From CATZDY01 sp045599035 (lineage in GTDB: Bacteria > Bacillota > Desulfotomaculia > Desulfotomaculales > Desulfocucumaceae), in the NCBI GenBank assembly GCA_045599035.1, contig JAZRVI010000032.1:1-64000 (forward strand): a stretch of DNA of 64,000 nucleotides. The letters run 5' to 3'. Below the pieces are notes generated by a model that did no database searches, was not told the DNA's origin, and was given only the letters and a program-made list of their open reading frames with translations. Every line of letters starts with the position of its first letter. Position 1 is the first letter of the stretch. A program made the position numbers and the translations under genes. Positions 8,277 to 16,439 of the stretch are shown piece by piece.

Positions 8277-8546
8277 AAGGCCGTGCACCCGCCTTTGAAT
8301 CATAGCTTCCAAGCGTTACTCCTGAAGAAAGCTCGAACCAGGCTGTCTTACGGCACCCAAAGTTACTTCCTTAGTGCTGCTTCCGTCAAGACCTGACACG
8401 GTTCAGAAGGCTTTGCTGCGTAAGGACCCAATCGTCAACACCTCGAACAGGAGCCGGACCTCACAAGCTACACCCTGGGGCAGGAATTCAATTCTGCTAT
8501 AGCGGATTGCAGATACAGGGCACCGCTGCCTCCCCATCTAGCACGA
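8277..8546 (-). ncRNA. ffs: Signal recognition particle RNA, long Firmicute type
   Basis: The minus strand starts near GTGCTAGATGGGGAGGCAGC and contains the conserved SRP54-binding domain CAGGTCTTGACGGAAGCAGC with its GGAA loop. The total of about 270 nt with an Alu-type 5'/3' domain fits the long SRP RNA of Bacillus and Clostridia. The ends are approximate. It lies between tRNA-Ser and dnaX on the same strand, a usual Firmicute arrangement. Confidence 0.9.
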
Positions 8547-8576
8547 CCAAAATTTGACAGATAAAAAATAAAAAAA

Positions 8577-8668
8577 TGGCGGAGAGACAGGGATTCGAAC
8601 CCTGGAGACGGTTACTTCCGTCCACACGCTCTCCAGGCGTGCGCCTTCATCCACTCGGCCATCTCTCC
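8577..8668 (-). tRNA. tRNA-Ser(GGA)
   Basis: The minus strand folds as a class II tRNA: acceptor GGAGAGA/TCTCTCC, D-arm with GGCCGAGTGG, anticodon stem CACGC/GCGTG with loop CTGGAGA (anticodon GGA), a long variable arm, T-arm GGTTCGAATCC and an encoded CCA at 8577-8579. Length is 92 nt. Confidence 0.96.
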
Positions 8669-8879
8669 GGACAAATAAACAAGTTTCTATTGAGTTTGCT
8701 TTCTTAGTATAACTGTTTTTCAAACGAAATGCAAGCCCTAATTGACGAAAAAACAAAAAAATTTTTCAGTAAATATTTGTCATATTTATAAAGAGAAAAA
8801 CCATGCAGATATCGGCCAATGCGATTTCCACTATATGCTGATCAGCCTTTACCAAAAATCTGGACTTTCTTCGAGGAAA

Positions 8880-9214
8880 CCTTTCCGGTAAAAAGGTCAA
8901 AAAGTTTTCCTTCCCCATATACATTTAGACAAATATGGAGCGTATTTCTCCCATAACTTCTCCTATATATGGAAAGTGGTATACGATTTTAATGTTTTAA
9001 CAAAATTCACTAAATTGATATTTGGCGTTGTCTCAATCATATAATGGATATGGTCTTTGTCTGTTTCCATATATGCTATATTAACTTTGTGCTTTGCAGC
9101 TATATCTACAGACAATCTCTTAATATCAGAACTGATGTTATTTGCAGAAAGCCTACTTTTTCTGTATTTACATATAAATATTAGATGATAGCACAGTAAA
9201 TATTTGTTTGACAT
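8880..9214 (-). pseudogene. tnpA: tnpA, IS200-type Y1 (HUH) transposase, broken
   Basis: The frame starts MSNKYLLCYHLIFICKYRKS and keeps the HUH metal-binding motif at residues 55-57 (DHIHYMIE). It then stops at codon 84, after KSYTTFHI. Past this TAG the same frame still reads EKLWEKYAPYLSKCIWGRKTF, clearly the normal TnpA continuation, before a second stop. The part that should carry the catalytic tyrosine of helix D is not recognisable. The gene is therefore inactivated by at least two stops and decay of the C terminus. Confidence 0.85.
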
Positions 9215-9267
9215 TTTAATATATTTGTTATATAATTTAGATATATTAGACAGAAAGGAGAAAATAT

Positions 9268-10533
9268 ATGGCTTCGTATGCTGTGCAAAGCAATGTTATT
9301 CGTGGACTTTCAAAAAAAGAATACAGCTTACTCCGTGAAATGTGCCGGTATGCCAATAATCTATACAATGTTTCATTGTATAGTATGAGACAGCACTATT
9401 TTACCGAAAAAAAGTTTTTGAATTACGAAAATAATTACCATGAATGTAAAAATAACGAAAACTATGCTTTGTTACAGGCAGGTGTAGCTCAACAAATACT
9501 GAAAGTAGTAGACCGCAGCTTTAAGTCATTTTTTAACCTCATAAAAAAATGCAGGACTGGAGATTACCGCTATCACGATGTTAAGATACCTCATTACCGT
9601 AAAAAAGGCGGCTGCTTTAATCTTGTACTTTCAACAAATGCAATAACTATTAAAAACGGCCGTTTGTATATTCCCATGAGCAGAGCGTTTCGCTCATTGC
9701 ATCCGGAAGTAAAGGAAATCTCTATCGCATTTCCTGAAAGACTTGAAGATAAAACCATTAAAGAGATTAGAATACTGCCTGTAAACAGCGGAAAATGGTT
9801 TAAAGTACAGTATGTGTTTGAGGTATCTGCGGAACATTTGAACCTTAATCCTGATAATAAACTTTCTATTGACTTAGGAATAGACAATTTAGCAGCTTGT
9901 GTTTCTACCGTTGGGACACCGTTCATAATGGATGGTCGTAAACTAAAATCAATCAACCACCAATGGAATAAAGAAAGAGCAAGACTTCAATCTATTGCTG
10001 TGAAACAGAAAGTATATACAACCAATAGGATTCAGAAAATAACTGCTTTAAGAAATAACAGGGTTAATGACGCTATTAAGAAAACAGCAAGATATATCAT
10101 AGACTACTGTATAGTAAATGATATAGGGACTATTGTTGTTGGATATAATTTGGATTTTAAGCGTCATTCTAATCTTGGAAAAAGAAATAATCAGAACTTT
10201 GTTCAGATACCGCTTGGAGATTTAAGACAACAATTAGAATTTCTATGTTGGAAATATGGTATCAATTACATAGAGCAGGAAGAGTCATATACAAGCAAAA
10301 GCAGTTTTTTAGATAAAGATAAACTTCCTGAATACAGGGCAGAACAGCCATACACGGGAAAGTTTAGCGGTCAAAGAATCCATAGAGGTTTGTATAAAAG
10401 TAAAAACGGCACAATCATCAATGCTGATGTCAATGGAAGTGCCAATATACTTCGCAAAAGTAAGCAGAATTTCGACTACGAAAAACTGTGTATTGGGCTT
10501 TTGGCGAGTCCTCGAAGAATAAGAATTGCTTAA
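9268..10533 (+). CDS. tnpB: TnpB-family RNA-guided endonuclease, intact
   Basis: A 421-residue TnpB with AAAGGAG 8 nt before ATG. RuvC residues are all present: Asp202 (LSIDLGIDNLAA), Glu339 (EQEESYTSKSS) and Asp387 (INADVNGSANILRK). The four-cysteine zinc ribbon normally between motifs II and III is missing. In its place is FLDKDKLPEY ... FSGQRIHRGLYKSKNG, a pattern of a known TnpB subgroup without the CxxC pairs. The family cuts DNA next to a short motif under guidance of an omega-RNA made from the element's 3' end. The intact frame beside a dead tnpA suggests selection on tnpB or a recent loss of tnpA. Confidence 0.93.
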   Translation: MASYAVQSNVIRGLSKKEYSLLREMCRYANNLYNVSLYSMRQHYFTEKKFLNYENNYHECKNNENYALLQAGVAQQILKVVDRSFKSFFNLIKKCRTGDYRYHDVKIPHYRKKGGCFNLVLSTNAITIKNGRLYIPMSRAFRSLHPEVKEISIAFPERLEDKTIKEIRILPVNSGKWFKVQYVFEVSAEHLNLNPDNKLSIDLGIDNLAACVSTVGTPFIMDGRKLKSINHQWNKERARLQSIAVKQKVYTTNRIQKITALRNNRVNDAIKKTARYIIDYCIVNDIGTIVVGYNLDFKRHSNLGKRNNQNFVQIPLGDLRQQLEFLCWKYGINYIEQEESYTSKSSFLDKDKLPEYRAEQPYTGKFSGQRIHRGLYKSKNGTIINADVNGSANILRKSKQNFDYEKLCIGLLASPRRIRIA

Positions 10534-10586
10534 ACAATTAAACTTCTTCCGAACCCCCGCTGCTTCAGCAGCGGGGGAGCGTCAAT
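10520..10586 (+). ncRNA. Predicted 3' part of omega-RNA and element right end
   Basis: By analogy with characterised TnpB systems, the guide RNA would come from the 3' end of tnpB and the right end, closing with the hairpin CCCCCGCTGC/GCAGCGGGGG and AGCGTCAAT. The guide would then begin in the flank at ACCAAATTGG. The 5' limit of the RNA is unknown. The nearly identical copy at 39355 keeps exactly this part. Confidence 0.5.
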
Positions 10587-10617
10587 ACCAAATTGGGCTT
10601 TCCAGATTCAAATTTGG

Positions 10618-10646
10618 TTGTCAAGGCTTAATAAATTTGATATAAT
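10618..10646 (+). promoter_or_regulatory. Sigma-A promoter of lepA
   Basis: TTGTCA (10618-10623), a 17-bp spacer and TATAAT (10641-10646). The transcript would carry a 5' leader of about 130 nt. Confidence 0.75.
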
Positions 10647-10701
10647 AACATTAGATCTGTTGAAGATCTGTTAAACAGAGACCAGTTTTCAAGCTCTCTA
10701 A

Positions 10702-10732
10702 ACCCCTGTTTTTAAACCGGGGTTTTATGGAG
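10702..10732 (+). promoter_or_regulatory. Terminator-like hairpin in the lepA leader
   Basis: AAACCCC and GGGGTTT pair around a TGTTTTTAAACC loop, followed by TATGG. It sits between the promoter and lepA and could attenuate transcription. The flanking CTGTTGAAGATCTGTTAAACAG can also pair. No known riboswitch or T-box motif was found. Confidence 0.4.
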
Positions 10733-10784
10733 TTTTTCGCTAAAAAACGGTTTTACATTAATCAAGATAAAGCGAGGATCTTAA

Positions 10785-12596
10785 TTGAGTCAACAAAAAA
10801 ATATTCGCAACTTTTGCATTATCGCTCATATTGACCACGGAAAATCCACTTTGGCCGACCGACTTTTGGAAACCACCGGCACTCTGACCCGCCGGGAAAT
10901 GACCGAACAGGTTCTGGACAAAATGGACTTGGAAAGAGAACGGGGCATTACCATTAAAATGCAGGCAGTCCGGCTGGATTATCAGGCTCGCAATGGTCAA
11001 AATTATCAGCTCAATCTCATTGACACTCCTGGTCATGTGGATTTTAATTATGAGGTTTCCCGCTCCCTGGCCGCCTGTGAAGGAGCTTTGCTGGTGGTGG
11101 ATGCCGCCCAGGGCATTGAAGCTCAAACCCTGGCCAATGTTTATCTAGCCATTGAAAATGATCTGGAAATTATCCCGGTTATTAATAAAATTGACCTGCC
11201 CAGTGCCAATCCCGAAGGAGTAAAAGAAGAAATCGAAGAGGTCATTGGCCTGGATGCCAACGAAGCTATTTTGGTTTCTGCCAAAACCGGTCAGGGCATT
11301 GAGGAGATACTGGAAGCTATTATCGAACGGATTCCACCTCCGCAGGGAGAAAATCAGGCTCCGCTCAAGGCTTTGATCTTTGATTCGCATTATGACCCAT
11401 ACAAAGGGGTTATTGCTTATATTCGAGTTATCGAAGGCCAGCTTAGAACCGGCATGACCATTCGGATGATGGCTACCGGCAAGGAATTTGAAATCACCGA
11501 TTTGGGCGTTTTTCGCCCGGACATGCACTATATTCAGGAATTGAAAAGCGGCGAGGTAGGCTTTTTGGCCGCCAGCATTAAAAATGTCAAGGATTGTCGG
11601 GTAGGGGATACCGTAACCAGCCTGGATAATCCGGCTCCCGCACCGCTGCCCGGCTATCGTCAGGCCACACCTATGGTTTATTGCGGCCTCTATCCGGTAG
11701 ACACGGTAGAATATGAAAATTTGCGGGATGCTTTGGAAAAACTTAAGCTTAATGATGCTTCCCTGCTCTATGAAGCCGAAACCTCCGAAGCTTTGGGCTT
11801 TGGTTTTCGCTGCGGCTTTTTGGGGCTTTTGCATATGGAAATTATTCAGGAACGGTTGGAACGGGAATATGACCTGGCTTTGATTACCACTGCTCCCAGT
11901 GTAGTTTATCGCATTACCAAAACCAATGGGGAAATACTGGAAATTGATAATCCCACCAAAATTCCTTCGGCTGGAGAAATTGAGCTGATGGAAGAACCCT
12001 TTGTCAAAGCCACTATCATGGTTCCCAAGGATTTTGTCGGCACCATTATGGATTTGGCTCAGGAGCGGCGAGGCGTTTTTAAAACCATGGAATATCTGGG
12101 AAAAACCAGGGTTATGCTGATTTATGAGCTGCCCCTTTCTGAGATTATTTATGACTTCTTTGATCAGCTCAAATCCCGCACCAAGGGCTATGCTTCTTTG
12201 GATTACGAATGGTCGGACTATCAGCCCAGCAATCTGGTTAAGCTGGATATTATGATTAATGGCGAGGTTCTGGACGCTTTAACCTGCATCACCCACAAGG
12301 ATAAGGCTGCCTATCGAGGCCGCCAATTAGTGGAAAAACTCCGCAGCCTGATTCCCCGCCAGCTTTTTGATGTACCAGTACAGGCAGCCATTGGCACCCG
12401 GATTATTGCCCGGGAAACTGTTAAGGCTCGCCGCAAGGATGTTTTGGCCAAATGCTATGGCGGGGATATCACCCGCAAACGCAAGCTGCTGGAAAAGCAG
12501 AAAGAGGGTAAAAAACGCATGAAGCAGGTAGGCAGTGTCGAAATTCCCCAGGAAGCCTTTATGGCGGTTTTAAGTATTGAAGAACCTAAAAAATAA
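10785..12596 (+). CDS. lepA: Elongation factor 4 (LepA), ribosomal back-translocase GTPase
   Basis: A 603-residue translational GTPase starting at TTG 10785 (MSQQKNIRNFCIIAHIDHGKST). G1 AHIDHGKST, G3 DTPGHVDF and G4 NKID are complete, followed by the EF-G-like beta-barrel and domains III and V and the LepA-specific C-terminal domain (KDVLAKCYGGDITRKRKLLEKQKEGKKRM). LepA acts on stalled or mis-translocated ribosomes and in 30S biogenesis. Full family length. It has its own promoter with a structured leader; holB follows 51 bp downstream and may be co-transcribed. Confidence 0.97.
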   Translation: MSQQKNIRNFCIIAHIDHGKSTLADRLLETTGTLTRREMTEQVLDKMDLERERGITIKMQAVRLDYQARNGQNYQLNLIDTPGHVDFNYEVSRSLAACEGALLVVDAAQGIEAQTLANVYLAIENDLEIIPVINKIDLPSANPEGVKEEIEEVIGLDANEAILVSAKTGQGIEEILEAIIERIPPPQGENQAPLKALIFDSHYDPYKGVIAYIRVIEGQLRTGMTIRMMATGKEFEITDLGVFRPDMHYIQELKSGEVGFLAASIKNVKDCRVGDTVTSLDNPAPAPLPGYRQATPMVYCGLYPVDTVEYENLRDALEKLKLNDASLLYEAETSEALGFGFRCGFLGLLHMEIIQERLEREYDLALITTAPSVVYRITKTNGEILEIDNPTKIPSAGEIELMEEPFVKATIMVPKDFVGTIMDLAQERRGVFKTMEYLGKTRVMLIYELPLSEIIYDFFDQLKSRTKGYASLDYEWSDYQPSNLVKLDIMINGEVLDALTCITHKDKAAYRGRQLVEKLRSLIPRQLFDVPVQAAIGTRIIARETVKARRKDVLAKCYGGDITRKRKLLEKQKEGKKRMKQVGSVEIPQEAFMAVLSIEEPKK

Positions 12597-12647
12597 CCCT
12601 CAAACCAATTTGTTAAAAATACGGAATCAATAAAGGAATATTCCTTC

Positions 12648-13595
12648 ATGCGATTTGCAGAATTAATTGGCAACAAGCTTGCCGTGCAAAATTTACGCTT
12701 GATGGTTCAAAGAGATCAAATTGCCCAGGCCTGCCTGTTGCTGGGTCCGGCTGGAACCGGCAAAAAAACGGCGGCTGGTGCTTTAGCCGAAGCTTTGGTT
12801 TGCCAAAATCCCCAGGAAGGGCAAAGCTGCGGTCAATGCTTTTCCTGCCGTCAGGCCGCCGCCAAAATCCACCCGGATATTTTTGATTGCGGCGGACTCA
12901 AGCTGGACAATATGCGGGAGCTGATTTCCCGTGCCTTAAAAGGGCCGGAAATGGGTCGCTATTGGGTTGGGCTGCTCCCGGAAGCCGATAATCTAACTCC
13001 GGAAGCTGCTAATGCTTTGCTCAAGGTGCTGGAGGAGCCAGGCAGTCAAACCGTCTTTATTTTAACCGCTCAAACTCCCCAAAACCTTTTGCCCACTTTG
13101 CTTTCCCGTTGTCGGCAGTTCAGATTCAGCTTTTTGAACCCGGAACAGATGCAGGAAATTCTCAGCCGCCAGGGTCTAGTTGCTAATTTCCCGCTGGAAC
13201 TGGCCGCCGGGAGCTTATCTCAGGCTCTGGATTTTATTCAGGGTGAAGGCTTTGCCCAAAGGCAGCAAATCATTAATTTGGCTCAAAGGCTGCATTCCTC
13301 CGCTCCAGCCCTGGAATTAGAATTGGAGCTTTTTGGCAAGAACCCGGAACGAAAAACGACCATCAAGCAACTCAATTTGCTTCTGGACTGGTATCGGGAC
13401 TTATGGGTCTGGAAGTTAACCAACAATCCCCGTTTAATTTTTAACCAGGATTGTCTGGAAATTCTGGCTCAGGAAATTTACACCGAAAGCAGCTTAAGAC
13501 AAAATCTAAGACAAGTCAAGCAAATTATTCAGGATCTAATGGCCGGAGCCAATGTTCGACTGGCTTTGGAAAGCCTGTTTTTTCAATTATCCTGA
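12648..13595 (+). CDS. holB: DNA polymerase III delta-prime subunit
   Basis: A 315-residue clamp-loader subunit: GPAGTGKKT (P-loop), a zinc module CQNPQEGQSCGQCFSC, PEADNLTPEAANALLKVLEEP and LLSRCRQFRF (SRC motif). It shares this architecture with dnaX at 6360 but is half the size, and its place before ricT and yabA is the Bacillus holB arrangement. The delta-prime subunit opens and places the beta clamp with DnaX and HolA. The P-loop is more complete than in E. coli delta-prime, as is usual in Firmicutes. Confidence 0.92.
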   Translation: MRFAELIGNKLAVQNLRLMVQRDQIAQACLLLGPAGTGKKTAAGALAEALVCQNPQEGQSCGQCFSCRQAAAKIHPDIFDCGGLKLDNMRELISRALKGPEMGRYWVGLLPEADNLTPEAANALLKVLEEPGSQTVFILTAQTPQNLLPTLLSRCRQFRFSFLNPEQMQEILSRQGLVANFPLELAAGSLSQALDFIQGEGFAQRQQIINLAQRLHSSAPALELELELFGKNPERKTTIKQLNLLLDWYRDLWVWKLTNNPRLIFNQDCLEILAQEIYTESSLRQNLRQVKQIIQDLMAGANVRLALESLFFQLS

Positions 13596-13649
13596 AACTT
13601 AACTCAGGAGGCTGAAAGATCAGATAAATATATATCAATATATAAAAAA

Positions 13650-13900
13650 AACTATAAAGGACTGCGTAGATTGCAACGCAAAGTATCTCGAAAATATGAG
13701 ATGAATAAACAGGGAAAGGAGTATGTCAAAACTGGCAATATTATAAAAATCAAAAGACAGATAAATTAGCATAAATCACCAAAAGATTGTGTTAATATGT
13801 ACCAGGCGTTGTATGGGAATTTAAGCCCCTGAAGTGTTATCCAAACCAAAGCAGCTTTTCAGCCAAATGGGACATGATGCAGGGGGAATTAAACATAACT
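13650..13900 (+). pseudogene. Decayed tnpB fragment and element right end
   Basis: From 13650 a 39-codon frame reads NYKGLRRLQRKVSRKYEMNK then QGKEYVKTGNIIKIKRQIN before a stop. This is the LQRK-SRK-YVKT-NNIIK segment that follows the first RuvC motif in many TnpB proteins. No start or flanking domains remain. Positions 13800-13900 (GGGAATTTAAGCCCCTGAAG and after) may be the remnant of its guide-RNA/right end. It belongs to a different TnpB subfamily from the copy at 9268. It separates holB from ricT, which are normally adjacent. Confidence 0.65.
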
Positions 13901-13940
13901 TTATAGATTTTTATAAGGTTTTGGCAACGGAGTTATAAAT

Positions 13941-14834
13941 TTGGAAGATAAAGTAATTGGAGTTCGCTTCAGTAAAGCTGGACGGGTTTATTATTTCGAT
14001 CCGGATAACACCGAAACCCCTTTGGGATGTGGGGTTATTGTAGAAACCATTCGAGGCATAGAATATGGCAAGGTGGTCATGGGTCCCATGCAAATAGACG
14101 ATTTTTCCGTCCCCATCAAAAAAATTATCCGGCTGGCCACTCCGGAAGATGAACTGCATTTGAAACGCAACAAGGAACGGGAAAAAAATGCCTATCAAAT
14201 CTGCCTGGATAAAATTGCTGCTCACGGCCTACCCATGAAACTTTCCGGAGTGGAACAAACCTTTGACGGCAATAAAATTATTTTTTATTTTACCGCTGAC
14301 GGACGCATTGACTTCCGGGAGCTGGTCAAGGATCTGGCTGCCATTTTCCGCACCAGAATTGAACTCAGACAAATTGGAGTTCGGGATGAAGCCAAAATGC
14401 TGGGCGGCATGGGCTGTTGCGGCCGGGAATTATGCTGCAATACCTGGCTGGCTGACTTCGCCTCGGTTTCCATTCGGATGGCCAAGGAACAGAATATTTC
14501 TCTAAATCCGGGCAAAATCTCCGGAATTTGCGGCCGCCTGATGTGCTGCTTGAATTATGAAAATGAAATGTATATCGAAGAAAAAGAAAATCTGCCGGAA
14601 ATAGGTTCTTTAACCCGCACCCCTCAAGGTGAAGGACGCATAATCAATGTCAATATTTTTAAGCATACGGTAACTATTGAACATCGGGAAAGCCGAGCCG
14701 CTAAAGAATACGAACTATCTGATGTCGAGCTTTTGGGAGGGAAAATTGCCGATGACGACCCTGCACTCGAAGAATATTATGCGACAGGCCGAAGAGAAGA
14801 CACAAGATCTAACAAAAGACCTAATAAAAATTAG
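13941..14834 (+). CDS. ricT: RicT/YaaT, PSP1-domain regulator
   Basis: A 297-residue PSP1 C-terminal domain protein starting at TTG 13941 (MEDKVIGVRFSKAGRVYYFDP). It shows the cysteine clusters typical of YaaT, MGCCGRELCCNTW and CGRLMCC, which in Bacillus bind iron-sulfur clusters with RicA and RicF. In B. subtilis this complex affects RNase Y-dependent mRNA maturation and the phosphorelay leading to sporulation. Neighbours holB, yabA and rsmI match the conserved Firmicute cluster. Its 3' end overlaps yabA by 83 bp. Confidence 0.93.
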   Translation: MEDKVIGVRFSKAGRVYYFDPDNTETPLGCGVIVETIRGIEYGKVVMGPMQIDDFSVPIKKIIRLATPEDELHLKRNKEREKNAYQICLDKIAAHGLPMKLSGVEQTFDGNKIIFYFTADGRIDFRELVKDLAAIFRTRIELRQIGVRDEAKMLGGMGCCGRELCCNTWLADFASVSIRMAKEQNISLNPGKISGICGRLMCCLNYENEMYIEEKENLPEIGSLTRTPQGEGRIINVNIFKHTVTIEHRESRAAKEYELSDVELLGGKIADDDPALEEYYATGRREDTRSNKRPNKN

Positions 14835-15066
14835 AAAATATATTCAGGAGCTGGAAAAGGAAAATCAAAAATTAAAGGAAGAATTGGCTCTCTATTGGTT
14901 GACCAAGCCCAGGGAAGCCAATTCCCAGGACCCCTGTCCCGAAGCTAATATCCAAATGCTGTATGAAAAGGGTTTTCACATTTGTTCTCTCAAATTTGGC
15001 AATACCCGAAAAGAAGAATGTCTTTTTTGTGCTGCTCTCCTGAATCGGGCTAAGGAAGGGAATTAA
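14752..15066 (+). CDS. yabA: YabA, replication initiation control protein
   Basis: A 104-residue protein with an N-terminal coiled coil (IRKYIQELEKENQKLKEEL) and a C-terminal zinc-binding part: CPEANIQMLYEKGFHIC ... CLFC. In Bacillus YabA binds DnaA and DnaN to limit re-initiation. The chosen ATG has GGGAGGG about 10 nt upstream and lies inside ricT; a second ATG at 14779 is also possible. The downstream TTG of rsmI follows after 2 bp, so ricT, yabA and rsmI form one tightly packed unit. Confidence 0.88.
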   Translation: MTTLHSKNIMRQAEEKTQDLTKDLIKIRKYIQELEKENQKLKEELALYWLTKPREANSQDPCPEANIQMLYEKGFHICSLKFGNTRKEECLFCAALLNRAKEGN

Positions 15067-15068
15067 TT

Positions 15069-15911
15069 TTGCAAACAGGCTGTTTATATTTGTGTGCCAC
15101 TCCCATTGGCAATTTGGAAGATATTACCCTAAGGGTGCTTCGCATTTTGCAGGAAGTCGATTGGGTAGCCGCTGAAGACACCCGCCAGACCTTGAAATTA
15201 TTTCATAAATTCGACCTGCACACCCCTCTAATCAGTTATCACAAATTTAATGCCCAAAGCCGGGGAGCGGAGCTGGTAGCCAAAATGCAGGAAGGAGCCA
15301 GCATTGCTTTGGTAACTGATGCCGGAATGCCGGGCATTTCTGATCCGGGAGAAGAATTGGTGGCTTTGACTTTGGCCGCCGGAATTCCGGTTGTTCCTCT
15401 GCCTGGTCCCTGTGCTGGAATCACCGCTTTGGTGGCTTCCGGCTTAAAAACCGGTCGTTTTGTCTTTGAAGGCTTTTTGCCGCCCAAAGGGAAGGAACGC
15501 AAAGTACGGCTGGCTGAACTGGAACAGGAAAAGCGTACCATAATCCTCTATGAATCTCCTCATCGCATTGCCAAAACCCTACAAGAGCTGTTGGAGGTTT
15601 TGGGCAATCGTCCGGCAGTTTTAAGCCGGGAATTAACCAAAAAGTTTGAACAATTTTACCGCAGTGATTTACAGCAATTGGCGGAGATTGCCCAAAAAGA
15701 AGGTTTTCGAGGCGAAATAACCTTATTGCTGGCCGGCAATACCAACAGCCCTTCCGCCGCTCCTCAAACAGAAATGTCTGCTTTGGACGAGGTTCTGGAG
15801 CTGGAAAAAAGCGGCCTCCCCACCAATCAGGCCATTAAACAGGTGGCCAGGGCCAGAGGATTGGAACGCCAGAAATTGTATTTGGAACGATCCAGCCTCA
15901 AAAAAAATTAA
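15069..15911 (+). CDS. rsmI: 16S rRNA (cytidine1402-2'-O)-methyltransferase
   Basis: A 280-residue tetrapyrrole-methylase-fold RNA methyltransferase. Family blocks are clear: LYLCATPIGNLEDITLRVL, AAEDTRQTLKL, SDAGMPGISDPGEELV and LYESPHRIAKTL. It methylates the ribose of C1402 in the decoding centre. The start is TTG 15069 with GGAAGGG upstream and only 2 bp after the yabA stop. The C-terminal segment (NQAIKQVARARGLERQKLY) is the usual RsmI helical extension. Confidence 0.95.
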   Translation: MQTGCLYLCATPIGNLEDITLRVLRILQEVDWVAAEDTRQTLKLFHKFDLHTPLISYHKFNAQSRGAELVAKMQEGASIALVTDAGMPGISDPGEELVALTLAAGIPVVPLPGPCAGITALVASGLKTGRFVFEGFLPPKGKERKVRLAELEQEKRTIILYESPHRIAKTLQELLEVLGNRPAVLSRELTKKFEQFYRSDLQQLAEIAQKEGFRGEITLLLAGNTNSPSAAPQTEMSALDEVLELEKSGLPTNQAIKQVARARGLERQKLYLERSSLKKN

Positions 15912-16060
15912 TTTAAAATGCCTGGGAATTTCCGACACTCCTCACATCGGCAGAAGCAGTCAAACCTGACAGAAAAGCCCTGAACAGAACCAGCCAGCTT
16001 AAAGTTTATCGCCCTGATAAATTTAGTTAATTCCTCGCTTTTTTGAAAGGAGGAAATTTT

Positions 16061-16093
16061 TTTGGCTAACTCAGTTTTAGAGGATTTTATTTT
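16061..16093 (+). pseudogene. Gene start cut off by the mobile element at 16091
   Basis: GAAAGGAGG is followed, 8 nt later, by TTG GCT AAC TCA GTT TTA GAG GAT TTT: MANSVLEDFIF, which then runs straight into the left end of the element and stops inside it. A strong ribosome site and start leading directly into an insertion suggests that an unknown gene was cut here. No continuation is recognisable after 16312. Coordinates are approximate. Confidence 0.4.
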
Positions 16094-16312
16094 TTTAATG
16101 TTGGTGCGAGGAAACTCGGCTTTTTAAAGCCGAGTTGAACGCACCTGCTTGCACAAGGCATCAAAATATGATACACTCAAATAAATGGTAGGCTGGGGAT
16201 CAGCCGAACCTAACGCTTGTGGACATTGTGTAAGACTTGAGCTAACGATTATGTTAGCCAGGCAGTAGTGGTTGAAACAAGAAGCTCGGCAATTTATTGC
16301 CGAGTAGTTCAC
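16091..16312 (+). mobile_element. Short ORF-less TnpB-associated element, copy A
   Basis: The left end AATGTTGGTGCGAGG is followed by a hairpin (AACTCGGC/GCCGAGTT) inside GGTGCG/CGCACC arms. Then comes CATCAAAATATGATACACT, shared with the edge tnpB element. The 3' half holds the conserved block from 16215 to 16284 (CTTGTGGACATTGTGTAAGA onwards), then the hairpin CTCGGCAATTTATTGCCGAG and GTAGTTCAC. It is about 222 bp, with no ORF. It is very close to copy B at 51181 and shares its scaffold with the element at 4304. The putative guide would begin CTTAGCGAATATAA. Confidence 0.75.
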
Positions 16313-16439
16313 CTTAGCGAATATAAATCATAGGCATTTTTTTATTTTTTGCACTTTTTCAAGGTCGGGAACTTTATAAAAATTTTTATTGTCTAATTGG
16401 TGTTGGGAAAGCAATCCCACCACCTTGAGGAGTGATCCT

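Larger units (their letters stand above)
8750..10586. mobile_element. IS200/IS605-type element with divergent tnpA relic and tnpB
   Basis: A decayed Y1 transposase on the minus strand and an intact tnpB on the plus strand diverge from a 50-bp AT-rich region. The right end after tnpB is a stable hairpin, CCCCCGCTGC/GCAGCGGGGG, followed by AGCGTCAAT, and the same right end recurs at 39355. The left boundary near 8750 is an estimate. Without a working TnpA in cis this copy needs a transposase supplied elsewhere. Confidence 0.75.

Noticed and set aside
10690..10740. Possible T-box or riboswitch before lepA
   Set aside because: No T-box sequence or known aptamer motif is visible; only a simple hairpin can be supported.
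11145..11834. 229-codon frame antisense to lepA
   Set aside because: The sense frame is an unmistakable LepA and the antisense product matches no motif and lacks a ribosome site.
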